This document shows, in pieces, positions 37,635 to 45,978 of a DNA stretch of 64,000 bases. The notes under the pieces are model-generated. The model saw only the letters and a list, made by a program, of their open reading frames with translations, did no database searches and was not told the DNA's origin. The position numbers and the translations under genes were made by a program. The stretch is taken from NCBI RefSeq assembly GCF_004104055.1, contig NZ_QOVJ01000003.1, positions 62,001-126,000 of the forward strand, read 5' to 3'. The stretch comes from Leeuwenhoekiella aestuarii. GTDB lineage: Bacteria; Bacteroidota; Bacteroidia; Flavobacteriales; Flavobacteriaceae. Position 1 is the first letter of the stretch. The number at the start of each line of letters is the position of its first letter.

Positions 37635-38788
37635 TGAAAATTGCTATAGTTTGTTATCCCACTTTTGGAGGTAGTGGTGTTGTTGCTACAGAGCTGGGTA
37701 TCGCGTTATCTAAACGCGGTCATGAAGTTCATTTTATTACCTATAAACAGCCCGTTAGGCTTGATCTTCTTAATGAGAAAATATTTTTTCACGAGGTAAA
37801 TGTACCGGAGTATCCGCTGTTTCACTTTCAACCTTATGAGTTAGCACTTTCCAGTAAACTGGTTACCATTATCAAAGCCTATCATATAGATGTATTGCAC
37901 GTGCATTATGCAATACCGCACGCATATGCAGGTTATATGGCAAAAAAAATGCTTCAGCAAGAAGGAATAACCATACCTATGGTGACAACCTTGCATGGAA
38001 CCGATATTACTTTAGTAGGAAATCATCCTTTTTACAAACCGGCAGTAACTTTCAGTATTAATAAAAGTGATGTGGTGACTTCGGTTTCACAGAGTTTAAA
38101 AGACGATACCAATCGTTTATTTGATATCAAAAGAAAGATCAAGGTAATACCTAATTTTATAGACCTCAGTACGGTTAAAAATTCGTTTACAGATTGTCAA
38201 CGCGGATTAATGGCTTCTGAAAATGAACGTATAATTACACACATCAGTAATATGCGGGAGGTAAAGTGTATTCCTGATGTAATTAAGACATTTTATGCTA
38301 TTCAAAAGAAAATACCAGCAAAACTTATTATGGTAGGAGAGGGGCCAGAACGAGCTCCTGCAGAGATTCTCACTGAAAAATTAGGTATTGCTTCAAAAGT
38401 GATTTTTTTAGGAAACAGTAATGAGATCGATAAGATTCTTTGTTTTTCTGATCTGTTTTTGCTTCCTTCTAAGGCAGAGAGTTTTGGTCTTGCTGCGCTT
38501 GAAGCGATGTCACATGGAGTGCCGGTGATTTCCTCAAATGCTGGGGGACTTTCTGAAGTAAATACTGAAGGTTTTTCAGGCTATTTAAGTGATGTAGGAG
38601 CTGTTGATAATATGGCGAGTAATGCGCTTAAAATTCTAAAAACAAACGATAGTCTGGCTCAATTTAAATTGCAGGCAAGACAGCAAGCAACGCAGTTTGG
38701 TATAGAAAAAATTGTACCGATGTATGAAGAGGTTTATGCTAAAGCAATTACTAAAAACCAACCCAAAACTAAAGAGTCTTTAACCTAG
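37634..38788 (+). CDS. bshA: N-acetyl-alpha-D-glucosaminyl L-malate synthase
   Basis: A 384-residue GT4 glycosyltransferase that joins UDP-GlcNAc and L-malate, the first step of bacillithiol synthesis. Family features: KIAIVCYPTFGGSGVVATELG at the start, HVHYAIPHAYAGYMAK near residue 95, VTTLHGTDITLVG near 117, and the nucleotide-sugar site SKAESFGLAALEAMSHGVPVISS near 280 with the EX7E glutamates. BshA is widespread in Bacteroidota. bshB and bshC are not in this window. The upstream inverted repeat suggests dedicated control; a strong terminator follows. Confidence 0.93.
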   Translation: MKIAIVCYPTFGGSGVVATELGIALSKRGHEVHFITYKQPVRLDLLNEKIFFHEVNVPEYPLFHFQPYELALSSKLVTIIKAYHIDVLHVHYAIPHAYAGYMAKKMLQQEGITIPMVTTLHGTDITLVGNHPFYKPAVTFSINKSDVVTSVSQSLKDDTNRLFDIKRKIKVIPNFIDLSTVKNSFTDCQRGLMASENERIITHISNMREVKCIPDVIKTFYAIQKKIPAKLIMVGEGPERAPAEILTEKLGIASKVIFLGNSNEIDKILCFSDLFLLPSKAESFGLAALEAMSHGVPVISSNAGGLSEVNTEGFSGYLSDVGAVDNMASNALKILKTNDSLAQFKLQARQQATQFGIEKIVPMYEEVYAKAITKNQPKTKESLT

Positions 38789-38809
38789 AAGAACTCACGA
38801 TTACGCATA

Positions 38810-38846
38810 AAAAAGCCGAGAATTTTAAAATTCTCGGCTTTTTTAT
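38810..38846. terminator. Bidirectional terminator after bshA
   Basis: A perfect 16-bp palindromic stem (AAAAGCCGAGAATTTT and its complement) with flanking T run, between convergent genes. Confidence 0.9.
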
Positions 38847-38864
38847 ATTTCTATTTTTGATTGA

Positions 38865-39356
38865 TTAAAACTGATAACGTATACCTAGTGCGATATCAAA
38901 ATCTAAATCGTCGTTGTCATAATAATCATTACCGTCACCAAAACCAATTTCAGGTCTAAAGTCTAAAGAAAGAACTAACGGGATATCAAAATTATATTCA
39001 ATACCTATATCACCTGCTGCAAATACAAAAGTGTCGTCATCATAACGATTGTCATCATAACCATAAGATGCAAGACCACCACCGGCACCAGCATACCAGT
39101 TGAAACCTCCGTCAATATTCCATACCCATTGGTAAAGACCTGCAAGTTTAAATCCGTCATAGTTATTTCCGTCTCTAATACCTAAATCCAATTCTAAACG
39201 GTTGTTATCACCTAAGCCTCTTTGGTAAGATATCTCGGCACCAAAACCATCATTATCACCCAATCTAAGACCTAATGCATTTTTTGCAATATCCTGAGCT
39301 TGTGATGTAAATGAAAATCCTGCAATAAGTACAAACGCAATTAATACTTTTTTCAT
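38865..39356 (-). CDS. Small outer membrane beta-barrel-like protein
   Basis: A 163-residue protein with a signal peptide (MKKVLIAFVLIAGFSFTSQAQ). The mature part has about eight short amphipathic strands and ends IALGIRYQF, a C-terminal aromatic barrel signature. Loops are rich in Asp, Asn and Tyr (GYDDNRYDDDTF, DGNDYYDNDDLDF), which makes the protein very acidic. No specific function is known; related flavobacterial proteins are annotated as hypothetical or outer membrane beta-barrel. It has its own promoter and shares the bshA terminator. Confidence 0.72.
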   Translation of the reverse strand: MKKVLIAFVLIAGFSFTSQAQDIAKNALGLRLGDNDGFGAEISYQRGLGDNNRLELDLGIRDGNNYDGFKLAGLYQWVWNIDGGFNWYAGAGGGLASYGYDDNRYDDDTFVFAAGDIGIEYNFDIPLVLSLDFRPEIGFGDGNDYYDNDDLDFDIALGIRYQF

Positions 39357-39385
39357 AATTGTAATTATTTTAAATGTTAGTACTG

Positions 39386-39393
39386 CAAATGTA
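39386..39393 (-). promoter_or_regulatory. -7 element for the small barrel gene
   Basis: Minus strand TACATTTG, consensus match, 29 bases before the start; -33 not recognisable. Confidence 0.5.
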
Positions 39394-39496
39394 ATTCTAG
39401 AAAACCGCTGTGCTTACACGTACTGCGCCAATATTTTGTTAAGCTTATCTAATCATTTGTTAATGGCTTCAAGAGGAATAATTGTAACTTTAGCCT

Positions 39497-42424
39497 ATGA
39501 TTTCACACCTGTCAGAAGCTTTAAAAACACTTGCCAATTCTTTAGAAGGAAACCTGGTTCACGATGATTTGTACAAGCATTTATATGCTACAGATGCCTC
39601 AGTTTATCGCAGGTTGCCGCTGGCTGTTGCTTTTCCAAAAAATGAAAATGATCTAAAGCATCTCATTTTATTTGCAGGTGCTCATCAGGTTGGTTTAATA
39701 CCGCGAACAGCAGGGACTTCGCTTGCCGGTCAATGCGTGGGAGATGGTATTGTGGTTGACGTTTCTAAACATTTTACTGAGATCATTTCTTTTGATAAAG
39801 TCAATAAAACGGTTACTGTTCAACCGGGAGTGATTCGGGATGAACTCAACAGGTTTCTGGAGCCACATGGCTTATTTTTTGGGCCGAATACATCAACATC
39901 AAATCGCTGTATGATAGGCGGTATGGTGGGAAATAATTCTTCGGGAACAACCTCTATTCAATATGGAGTAACGCGTGATAAAGTAGTTCAGCTTAAAACG
40001 CTCCTGAGTGACGGAAAGGAAGCGTTATTTACTGAAATCACACCAGAAGAATTTTCGCAAAAGCGGAAATTAAAAAGTAGAGAAGGCGATGTATATAGAA
40101 GTATTTTTGAAGAATTAAAAAATCCTGAATCCCAAAAGGATATTCGCGAGCATTATCCCAAGCCTGAAATCCACCGTAGAAACACCGGTTATGCATTAGA
40201 CGCATTGCTTGATAATTCAGTTTTTGAAGCAAGTAGCTCTGAGCACTTTAATATGTGCAAACTACTGGCAGGAAGCGAAGGTACTTTAGCTTTTACAACA
40301 GCAATCACTTTAAAACTCGATGAATTACCACCGGCAAATGGAGTAATGGTCGCGGCGCATTTTGAAAGTATTGAAGCCTGTTTAGAGGCTGTTGCCCCGG
40401 CGATGCAACATAAGCTGTACGCATGTGAGATGATGGATAAGGTTATTTTAGATTGCACGCTCAACAACCGCGAGCAACAAAAAAACCGCTTTTTTATAGC
40501 AGGTGATCCACAAGCGATTTTGATGCTTGAAGTACGCGCTGAAACACTTGATACGGCTCGCAAAGCAGCTATAGAATTGATTGCAACTCTAGAAGCTTCA
40601 GGCTTAAGTTATGCTTATCCTACTTTAGAAGGGTCTGAGATTATGCAAGCTCTTGAATTGCGCAAAGCAGGCTTGGGCTTATTGGGTAACATCGTAGGCG
40701 ATCGCAAGGCTGTGGCGTGTATTGAAGATACCGCGGTAGCTTTAGAGGATCTTGTGCCCTACATTAAAGAGTTTAGTGCGTTAATGGCAAAATTTAAACA
40801 GGATGCGGTATACTATGCTCATGCTGGAGCCGGTGAATTGCATTTGCGACCTATTTTGAATTTAAAGAAAGCTGATGATGTTGTTTTATTTCGACAGATA
40901 ACTACTGCGGTCGCACAGTTGGTAAAGAACTATAAAGGCTCTATGAGCGGCGAGCATGGTGACGGTATCGTGCGCGGAGAGTTTGTAGCGTTGATGTTAG
41001 GCAGTGCCAATTATGAGCGCTTAAAACGCATTAAAAACAGTTTTGATCCTCAACATATTTTCAATCCCGGAAAGCTGGTAAACTCAGAACCTATGGATGT
41101 GCATTTACGGTATACACCAGATCGTGACGAGCCGGAAATTGAAACGCTTATGGACTTTAGTGATACTCAGGGGATTTTAAGAGCTGCAGAGCAATGCAAC
41201 GGTTCTGGTGATTGTAGAAAGATGCCGGAAGCCGGTGGAACAATGTGTCCCAGTTATCGTGCAACCCGTGATGAGAAAGATTCTACGCGTGGCAGAGCTA
41301 ACGCACTCCGTGAAATTTTAACGAGTTCTGAGCGTAGAAACAGCTTCAATCATAAGGAATTGAAAGCCGTATTTGATCTTTGTCTCAGCTGTAAAGCTTG
41401 CGCGAGTGAATGTCCCAGTAATGTTGATGTCGCTACTCTTAAAGCAGAGTTTGAATATCAATATAAAAAAGAAAATGGAAGTTCGTTAAGAACGCGTGCT
41501 TTTGCATTTAATGCGTATTTAAACAAATTTGCTGCGGTGCTTCCCGGTATCACAAACGGATTGTACAAAGCCAAATTGAGCGGTAAATTCATCAGAAAAA
41601 CTTTAGAAGTAGCTCCAGAGCGTAGTCTTCCGCCTTTGGCAAAAAGAACCTTACGGAAGCGCTTTAAAAAGCTCAGAGCATTCAATCCAAAAAATCCTAT
41701 AAAGACCGTTTATCTATTTGCCGATGAGTTTACTAATTATCTGGACGCTCAGATAGGGGAAGATGCAGTGATCTTATTGCAGCGGTTGAATTATGAAGTA
41801 CGCATTGTAACCCACGCAGAAAGTGGCAGGTCTTTTATATCAAAAGGTTTTTTAAAATATGCACGGAAAGCTGCTCAGAAAAACATTCAGACTTTTAAAG
41901 ATTTAATTGATGAAGAACATCCATTAATTGGTATTGAACCCTCAGCTATTTTAGGATTTAGAGATGAATACATCAGGCTGGCAAAAGATGTTGAAGCAGC
42001 TAAAAAGCTTGCGAAAAATACATTTACTATAGATGAATTTCTAAATGCTGAAATCAAAGCAGAACGTATTAAAGCAACCTCTTTTACTACCGAATCAAAA
42101 AAACTTAAAATCCACGGGCATTGTCATCAAAAAGCATTGAGCGGTATAGAGCATACGTTTAATATTCTCAATTTACCAGTTAATTTTAAACCAACCATTA
42201 TTCCGTCTGGATGTTGTGGTATGGCGGGATCTTTTGGATACGAGATAGAACATTACGATTTAAGTATGCAAATAGGGGAGCAAACTTTGTTTCCAGCGGT
42301 TAGGAAGGCTACTGGCGAAACTTTGATCGTAGCTCCCGGAACAAGCTGCAGACATCAAATAAAAGACGGGACGCAGCGTGAAGCAGTACATCCCGTAACT
42401 GTTTTGAGGAATGCCCTGGTTTAG
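39497..42424 (+). CDS. FAD-linked oxidase/Fe-S fusion (YdiJ-like 2-hydroxyacid dehydrogenase)
   Basis: A 975-residue fusion. Residues about 45-270 form a VAO-type FAD-binding domain (AGTSLAGQCVGDGIVVD, FFGPNTSTSNRCMIGGMVGNNSSG), about 290-545 the FAD-oxidase C domain (ending GEHGDGIVRGEF and FNPGKLV). Then come cysteine motifs: CNGSGDCRK with MCPSY, and CLSCKACASECPSNVD, for two 4Fe-4S clusters. The last 250 residues are a CCG region (HGHCHQKAL, PSGCCGMAGSFGYE). The plan matches E. coli YdiJ, a D-2-hydroxyglutarate dehydrogenase, and D-lactate dehydrogenases of the GlcD-GlcF type. It likely oxidises a D-2-hydroxyacid and reduces quinones. It is a single gene. Confidence 0.88.
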   Translation: MISHLSEALKTLANSLEGNLVHDDLYKHLYATDASVYRRLPLAVAFPKNENDLKHLILFAGAHQVGLIPRTAGTSLAGQCVGDGIVVDVSKHFTEIISFDKVNKTVTVQPGVIRDELNRFLEPHGLFFGPNTSTSNRCMIGGMVGNNSSGTTSIQYGVTRDKVVQLKTLLSDGKEALFTEITPEEFSQKRKLKSREGDVYRSIFEELKNPESQKDIREHYPKPEIHRRNTGYALDALLDNSVFEASSSEHFNMCKLLAGSEGTLAFTTAITLKLDELPPANGVMVAAHFESIEACLEAVAPAMQHKLYACEMMDKVILDCTLNNREQQKNRFFIAGDPQAILMLEVRAETLDTARKAAIELIATLEASGLSYAYPTLEGSEIMQALELRKAGLGLLGNIVGDRKAVACIEDTAVALEDLVPYIKEFSALMAKFKQDAVYYAHAGAGELHLRPILNLKKADDVVLFRQITTAVAQLVKNYKGSMSGEHGDGIVRGEFVALMLGSANYERLKRIKNSFDPQHIFNPGKLVNSEPMDVHLRYTPDRDEPEIETLMDFSDTQGILRAAEQCNGSGDCRKMPEAGGTMCPSYRATRDEKDSTRGRANALREILTSSERRNSFNHKELKAVFDLCLSCKACASECPSNVDVATLKAEFEYQYKKENGSSLRTRAFAFNAYLNKFAAVLPGITNGLYKAKLSGKFIRKTLEVAPERSLPPLAKRTLRKRFKKLRAFNPKNPIKTVYLFADEFTNYLDAQIGEDAVILLQRLNYEVRIVTHAESGRSFISKGFLKYARKAAQKNIQTFKDLIDEEHPLIGIEPSAILGFRDEYIRLAKDVEAAKKLAKNTFTIDEFLNAEIKAERIKATSFTTESKKLKIHGHCHQKALSGIEHTFNILNLPVNFKPTIIPSGCCGMAGSFGYEIEHYDLSMQIGEQTLFPAVRKATGETLIVAPGTSCRHQIKDGTQREAVHPVTVLRNALV

Positions 42425-42426
42425 AT

Positions 42427-42969
42427 CTAATTGATAGCTAACAAAACTATTCCATTAGGAAAAGCGTGTTTAAAATTACCAATAACTCGATCTTGAGTTT
42501 CTAGTTTTTGAGTCATTTCATCACATAAGAGGTTACAGTCAATTTCTATCTCGTTTAAAATGCTAAAACCGGAGTCCAATCTGACAAAGTTATTACCGTG
42601 ACTTTTAAGGTCGATTTCAAAAGTTGTATCAGCATCAACATCTTCTGTATTATTGATACGAATTAACTTATAGCGTATAGAACTCCCATCAGCGGGAGGA
42701 TTTTTTACTTTCATTTTCTCAACAGTAAGGTCATAAATCTTGCCGGGCACATAGTTAAAATCTTCTATGGGTCTGTATAGTCTGCTCCATTCTGAAGAAC
42801 CAATAGCTTCTTCTTCCTGAATTAGCAATGTCAAATATTGACCTTCTCCTACACCAGTATTGCGATAATGATTTACTTTAAGGTTTACAGTTTGACTGTC
42901 CTCATCATCATCATTGGTACAGGAAAACAGACAAATACATAAAAGAACTAGCGTTAATATATGTTTCAT
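42427..42969 (-). CDS. Hypothetical lipoprotein
   Basis: A 180-residue protein with signal MKHILTLVLLCICLFSCTNDDDE, lipobox LFSC and acidic +2 region, so a probable surface lipoprotein. The open frame goes back nine codons further, but the ATG at 42969 starts the signal peptide. The rest is mainly beta: VNLKVNHYRNTG, GQYLTLLIQEEE, YDLTVEKMKVKNPP. The pattern DGSSIRYKLI resembles the DUF4377-like domain of small Bacteroidota lipoproteins, which is tentative. It lies 2 bases beyond the convergent oxidase gene. Confidence 0.65.
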   Translation of the reverse strand: MKHILTLVLLCICLFSCTNDDDEDSQTVNLKVNHYRNTGVGEGQYLTLLIQEEEAIGSSEWSRLYRPIEDFNYVPGKIYDLTVEKMKVKNPPADGSSIRYKLIRINNTEDVDADTTFEIDLKSHGNNFVRLDSGFSILNEIEIDCNLLCDEMTQKLETQDRVIGNFKHAFPNGIVLLAIN

Positions 42970-43014
42970 AATAGATTGTTTTCTATATAGATGCAAATCA
43001 GGAGAATGGTTGCT

Positions 43015-43791
43015 TCAATTTAATTTTAATTTAACTGTAAATCGAACTTCACCATTATTTAAAGTCTGAAAACCTTCGTGTAAATTTTCTTGTTTTACCG
43101 CGTAAGGATAAAAACTAATAGGCTCTATACAGAGCATATTGGTGACTTCAGTCCAGAGCATAAAGTTGCCAAAACCTTCAGATTTAAGCGTTATGTTTTT
43201 ATCATCTCTTAAACTGATTTCGCTACAATCTGGTACTTGATAGGCCCGGCTTCCCACAGCCATAATCTCTTCTAAAGAAATCTCTTTTTTTGCATTTTGA
43301 ACTATAGGCGTTTCCGTATGTAGTTTAAATGCAGGATGATACCCCAGCATAAACGGCATTCCTTTTTCTCCGCTGATAATAAATTCGATTTTAAGCTCGT
43401 TTTCACTTAGCTTGAATTGTTTTTTAAAGACGAAATCATAAGGCCATGACAGCCATTCTTCTGTAGATTTTTTAGGGAATTTTGAATTTTTGACTTTGGT
43501 CTCGGCTTTATATGTTTTTTCAAAAACAGCAGAAGTTTCTGTAGAGCTGGTCAGTTTGTACGTAAGTTCACGCAATAAACCGTGCTGATCTAAAATGGCT
43601 TCACCTTTTGGGGTTTGTACTTTAAAATGTGCTTCATCGGTAGGCCCAATAACCGGAAACATCTCATCATCAGATTTTCCCCAGCCGGGACTTCCTACCT
43701 GATGTATATATTCGTGATCATCCTTTTTATAACTTGATAATTGTCCTTTATCTATTGAAACCGCTTGGTTGTTCAGTTGTAATTGTGTCAT
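43015..43791 (-). CDS. Aldose 1-epimerase-like protein (galactose mutarotase fold)
   Basis: A 258-residue all-beta protein of the mutarotase-like superfamily. Signs: EYIHQVGSPGWGKSDDEMFPVIGPT near residue 28, LLRELTYKL, FMLGYHPAFKLHTE near residue 150 with the conserved His, and a late MLCIEPISFYPYAV carrying the conserved Glu of the active site. It should interconvert sugar anomers, or act on a phosphosugar as in the YeaD branch. The start codon follows the stop of the upstream gene with no gap, so the pair is co-translated. Confidence 0.82.
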   Translation of the reverse strand: MTQLQLNNQAVSIDKGQLSSYKKDDHEYIHQVGSPGWGKSDDEMFPVIGPTDEAHFKVQTPKGEAILDQHGLLRELTYKLTSSTETSAVFEKTYKAETKVKNSKFPKKSTEEWLSWPYDFVFKKQFKLSENELKIEFIISGEKGMPFMLGYHPAFKLHTETPIVQNAKKEISLEEIMAVGSRAYQVPDCSEISLRDDKNITLKSEGFGNFMLWTEVTNMLCIEPISFYPYAVKQENLHEGFQTLNNGEVRFTVKLKLN

Positions 43792-44265
43792 TTAATTTAG
43801 ATTTTCTAGTGCGTTATAATAATCAAGATGCAGGTCTTCGTGCAGTGCTTCAATTTTTTTATGGATGTATTCCAGTTGTCTAAGATAGAGATTACGCAGC
43901 GTATTATTATTCCGAATCGCAGGTCTAACCGTGTTCATTTTTTCGCAGAAATAAATCAGGAGTTGCACTTCAGTTTCTTTGTTTCCGGAATAGCGAATGT
44001 ACTTTTTAGTTTCCCTTAGGATTTTACGAACAGACTTTTTCATCCAGTAATAATTCTTATTATTTATCGATTCAAACTGGTCATCAATATCCTCTTTTAC
44101 ACTGGCAACATAACCCGCCTCATAATCCGATTCAAAAAGTAAATAGGTGAGTAATTCTTTGTTTTCTTTCTTGAATTTTGCCAGCCGCAAACAGATTTGA
44201 AGCAGTTCTTCTTCATCTTTGTGTTTTAATTCTTTTTTGAGTTGCGTTACCGTAGCTGCTTTCAT
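43792..44265 (-). CDS. Conserved hypothetical helical protein
   Basis: A 157-residue, Lys/Glu-rich protein without signal peptide or membrane segment. It seems almost all helical (TQLKKELKHKDEEELLQICLRLAKFKKENKELLTYLLFES, then MKKSVRKILRETKKYIRYSG and LRNLYLRQLEYIHKKIEALH). Similar proteins occur in Flavobacteria next to mutarotase-like genes, but I cannot assign a family. It directly abuts the aldose-epimerase-like gene, which suggests a shared role. Confidence 0.65.
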   Translation of the reverse strand: MKAATVTQLKKELKHKDEEELLQICLRLAKFKKENKELLTYLLFESDYEAGYVASVKEDIDDQFESINNKNYYWMKKSVRKILRETKKYIRYSGNKETEVQLLIYFCEKMNTVRPAIRNNNTLRNLYLRQLEYIHKKIEALHEDLHLDYYNALENLN

Positions 44266-44340
44266 ACTTGCAATTTAACCAAAATGCTGTTAAAGCCCGT
44301 TAATACTAGGGCTATAAACGCTAAATTATATTTAAAATAG

Positions 44341-44371
44341 TTGTGAGGAAGCTGCCTGATAGTTAGTTTTA
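44341..44371 (+). promoter_or_regulatory. Probable promoter of the OsmC gene
   Basis: TTG at 44341-44343, 20-base spacer, TAGTTTTA at 44364-44371 (one mismatch), 28 bases before the ATG. Confidence 0.5.
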
Positions 44372-44399
44372 GTTAAACCAAAAAATAAAAAATAGATAT

Positions 44400-44819
44400 A
44401 TGAAATTTTCAAGAAACGCATCTGCAAACTGGAAAGGGCAAATTAAAGCCGGAATGGGAACAATCTCTACTGAAAGTACAGTTTTAGATGGTGCTAAATA
44501 TGCATTCGGAACTCGTTTTGAGGACGGAAAAGGTACTAACCCTGAAGAATTAATAGGGGCAGCTCACGCCGGTTGCTATACGATGCAATTATCAGCATTT
44601 TTAGGAGAAGAAGATTTAACTCCAGAGAATTTGCACACCGACGCAAAAGTAACTTTTGAAGACGGAGCAATCACTAAAGTTCACTTAACCTTAAAAGGTA
44701 AAGTGCCGGGATGTGATGCGGAAACTTTTGAAAAAATTGCGACAAAAGCAAAAGAAAATTGTCCGGTATCAAAATTACTTAAAGCCGAAATCACTTTAGA
44801 TGCAACATTAGAAGAGTAA
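44400..44819 (+). CDS. OsmC-type organic hydroperoxide reductase
   Basis: A 139-residue OsmC/Ohr-family protein. The redox cysteines are both present: Cys59 in ELIGAAHAGCYTMQLS and Cys121 in KENCPVSKLL, at the spacing seen in E. coli OsmC (59 and 125). An additional Cys105 is in VPGCDAE. The start of the protein (ASANWKGQIKAGMGTISTES) is OsmC-like rather than Ohr-like. It reduces organic hydroperoxides in the cytoplasm, probably with lipoyl-protein or thioredoxin electrons. It is a single gene with its own promoter and terminator. Confidence 0.93.
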   Translation: MKFSRNASANWKGQIKAGMGTISTESTVLDGAKYAFGTRFEDGKGTNPEELIGAAHAGCYTMQLSAFLGEEDLTPENLHTDAKVTFEDGAITKVHLTLKGKVPGCDAETFEKIATKAKENCPVSKLLKAEITLDATLEE

Positions 44820-44840
44820 GATCTTTTGAACTATAAAAAA

Positions 44841-44867
44841 AGAACCGCCTCAGGGCGGTTTTTTTAT
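44841..44867 (+). terminator. Rho-independent terminator after osmC
   Basis: AACCGCC-TCAG-GGCGGTT stem and loop followed by seven T. Confidence 0.9.
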
Positions 44868-44892
44868 GTCTTAGAGTCACATGGGTAAAGTG

Positions 44893-44900
44893 TATATTTG
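44893..44900 (+). promoter_or_regulatory. -7 element of the glycan cluster promoter
   Basis: TATATTTG, a full match, 18 bases before the GTG start at 44919; -33 region reads TTA at the right distance. Confidence 0.6.
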
Positions 44901-44918
44901 AAAATAAAATAACACCTA

Positions 44919-45977
44919 GTGCCACAATTATTGCTTTATTTTTTGCCGGCTTTGTTAGCATTTGCAATGACATATGCAATTGCAAGGCTGTTGAGTATGC
45001 CTAAGTATTCTGGCTATTTTATAGATAATACCGGTGGAAAAAAACTGCACAAAAAGGCTACTCCTGCTTCAGGAGGCATCGCATTGTTCATAGGGATTTT
45101 TAGCACCGCTTTAATTTGTGACGGAAGCTATTTAATTCTCAATCATATATACATTTTAATAGGCTTTGCAGCGATGTTTTTGTTGGGCCTCGTTGATGAT
45201 CTAAAACCTTTAGGATGGAGGAGTAAGTTACTCATCCAACTTGCGATTATTGTTTTTGTTGTTTTATCAGGAGATTTGCGTTTAGAATCGGTTATATATG
45301 AGCAAAGTTTCTACCGAATGCCTTATTATCTAAGTACAAGCGTTTCTATATTTATCTTGTTACTCTTAACCAATGCGTTCAATTTTATAGATGGCGTAGA
45401 TGGCTTAGCTACGACAGTTGCGCTACTTTTTTTTCTGGGTTTACTTTATTTTCAAACTCCATTTTCTGGTATTTTTTTAATGTGTGCGGCAGCCGGTTTA
45501 TTTGCATTTAGAAGATTTAATAAAGAACCGGCCCAATTATTTATGGGAGATAGTGGCTCCTTATTTCTGGGTTTTATGTGTGCGGTTTTTTGCATTGTTT
45601 TTCTAGAGGCAGATCTAGCTATTTCCAATATACGCTTACAATCGTATCAGCAGCGTTTGCCGGTGATAACTACTTTGTTTTGGTATCCCGTTTTTGACAC
45701 GGTACGTGTTTTATTGTTGCGTTTGTACAAAAGAAAACCTCTTTTTAAACGGGATAAATTACACAGTTATTCCGCATTACTAAGATTGGGATATACCCAT
45801 ACACAAATTGTAAGTTTGGTTTTTGTTGTAACCCTGATTTTACTTGGCGGGGTTTTATTTATGGAGCCTCTAATTGGTTTGTGGTTCTTTTTAATCCTTC
45901 AAGTAATGCTGTTAGTTGCGCTTCACGTATATTTAGATTTTCTGATCAAAAACTTTAAGAAAAACACCAAGCAATAA
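44919..45977 (+). CDS. MraY/WecA-family undecaprenyl-phosphate sugar-phosphate transferase
   Basis: A 352-residue polytopic protein with about eleven membrane helices and a GTG start. Motifs of the family: MPKYSGYFIDNTGGKKLHKKATPASGG near residue 27, LVDDLKPLGWRSKL near 91, NAFNFIDGVDGLA near 149, and QLFMGDSGSLFLGF near 205. It would load a sugar-1-phosphate onto undecaprenyl phosphate to begin a surface polysaccharide. The cytoplasmic loop that normally reads HxHH reads KLHSYSALLRLGY here, keeping only the first His. It heads a three-gene run with the aminotransferase and dehydratase genes. Confidence 0.88.
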   Translation: MPQLLLYFLPALLAFAMTYAIARLLSMPKYSGYFIDNTGGKKLHKKATPASGGIALFIGIFSTALICDGSYLILNHIYILIGFAAMFLLGLVDDLKPLGWRSKLLIQLAIIVFVVLSGDLRLESVIYEQSFYRMPYYLSTSVSIFILLLLTNAFNFIDGVDGLATTVALLFFLGLLYFQTPFSGIFLMCAAAGLFAFRRFNKEPAQLFMGDSGSLFLGFMCAVFCIVFLEADLAISNIRLQSYQQRLPVITTLFWYPVFDTVRVLLLRLYKRKPLFKRDKLHSYSALLRLGYTHTQIVSLVFVVTLILLGGVLFMEPLIGLWFFLILQVMLLVALHVYLDFLIKNFKKNTKQ

Positions 45978-45978
45978 T

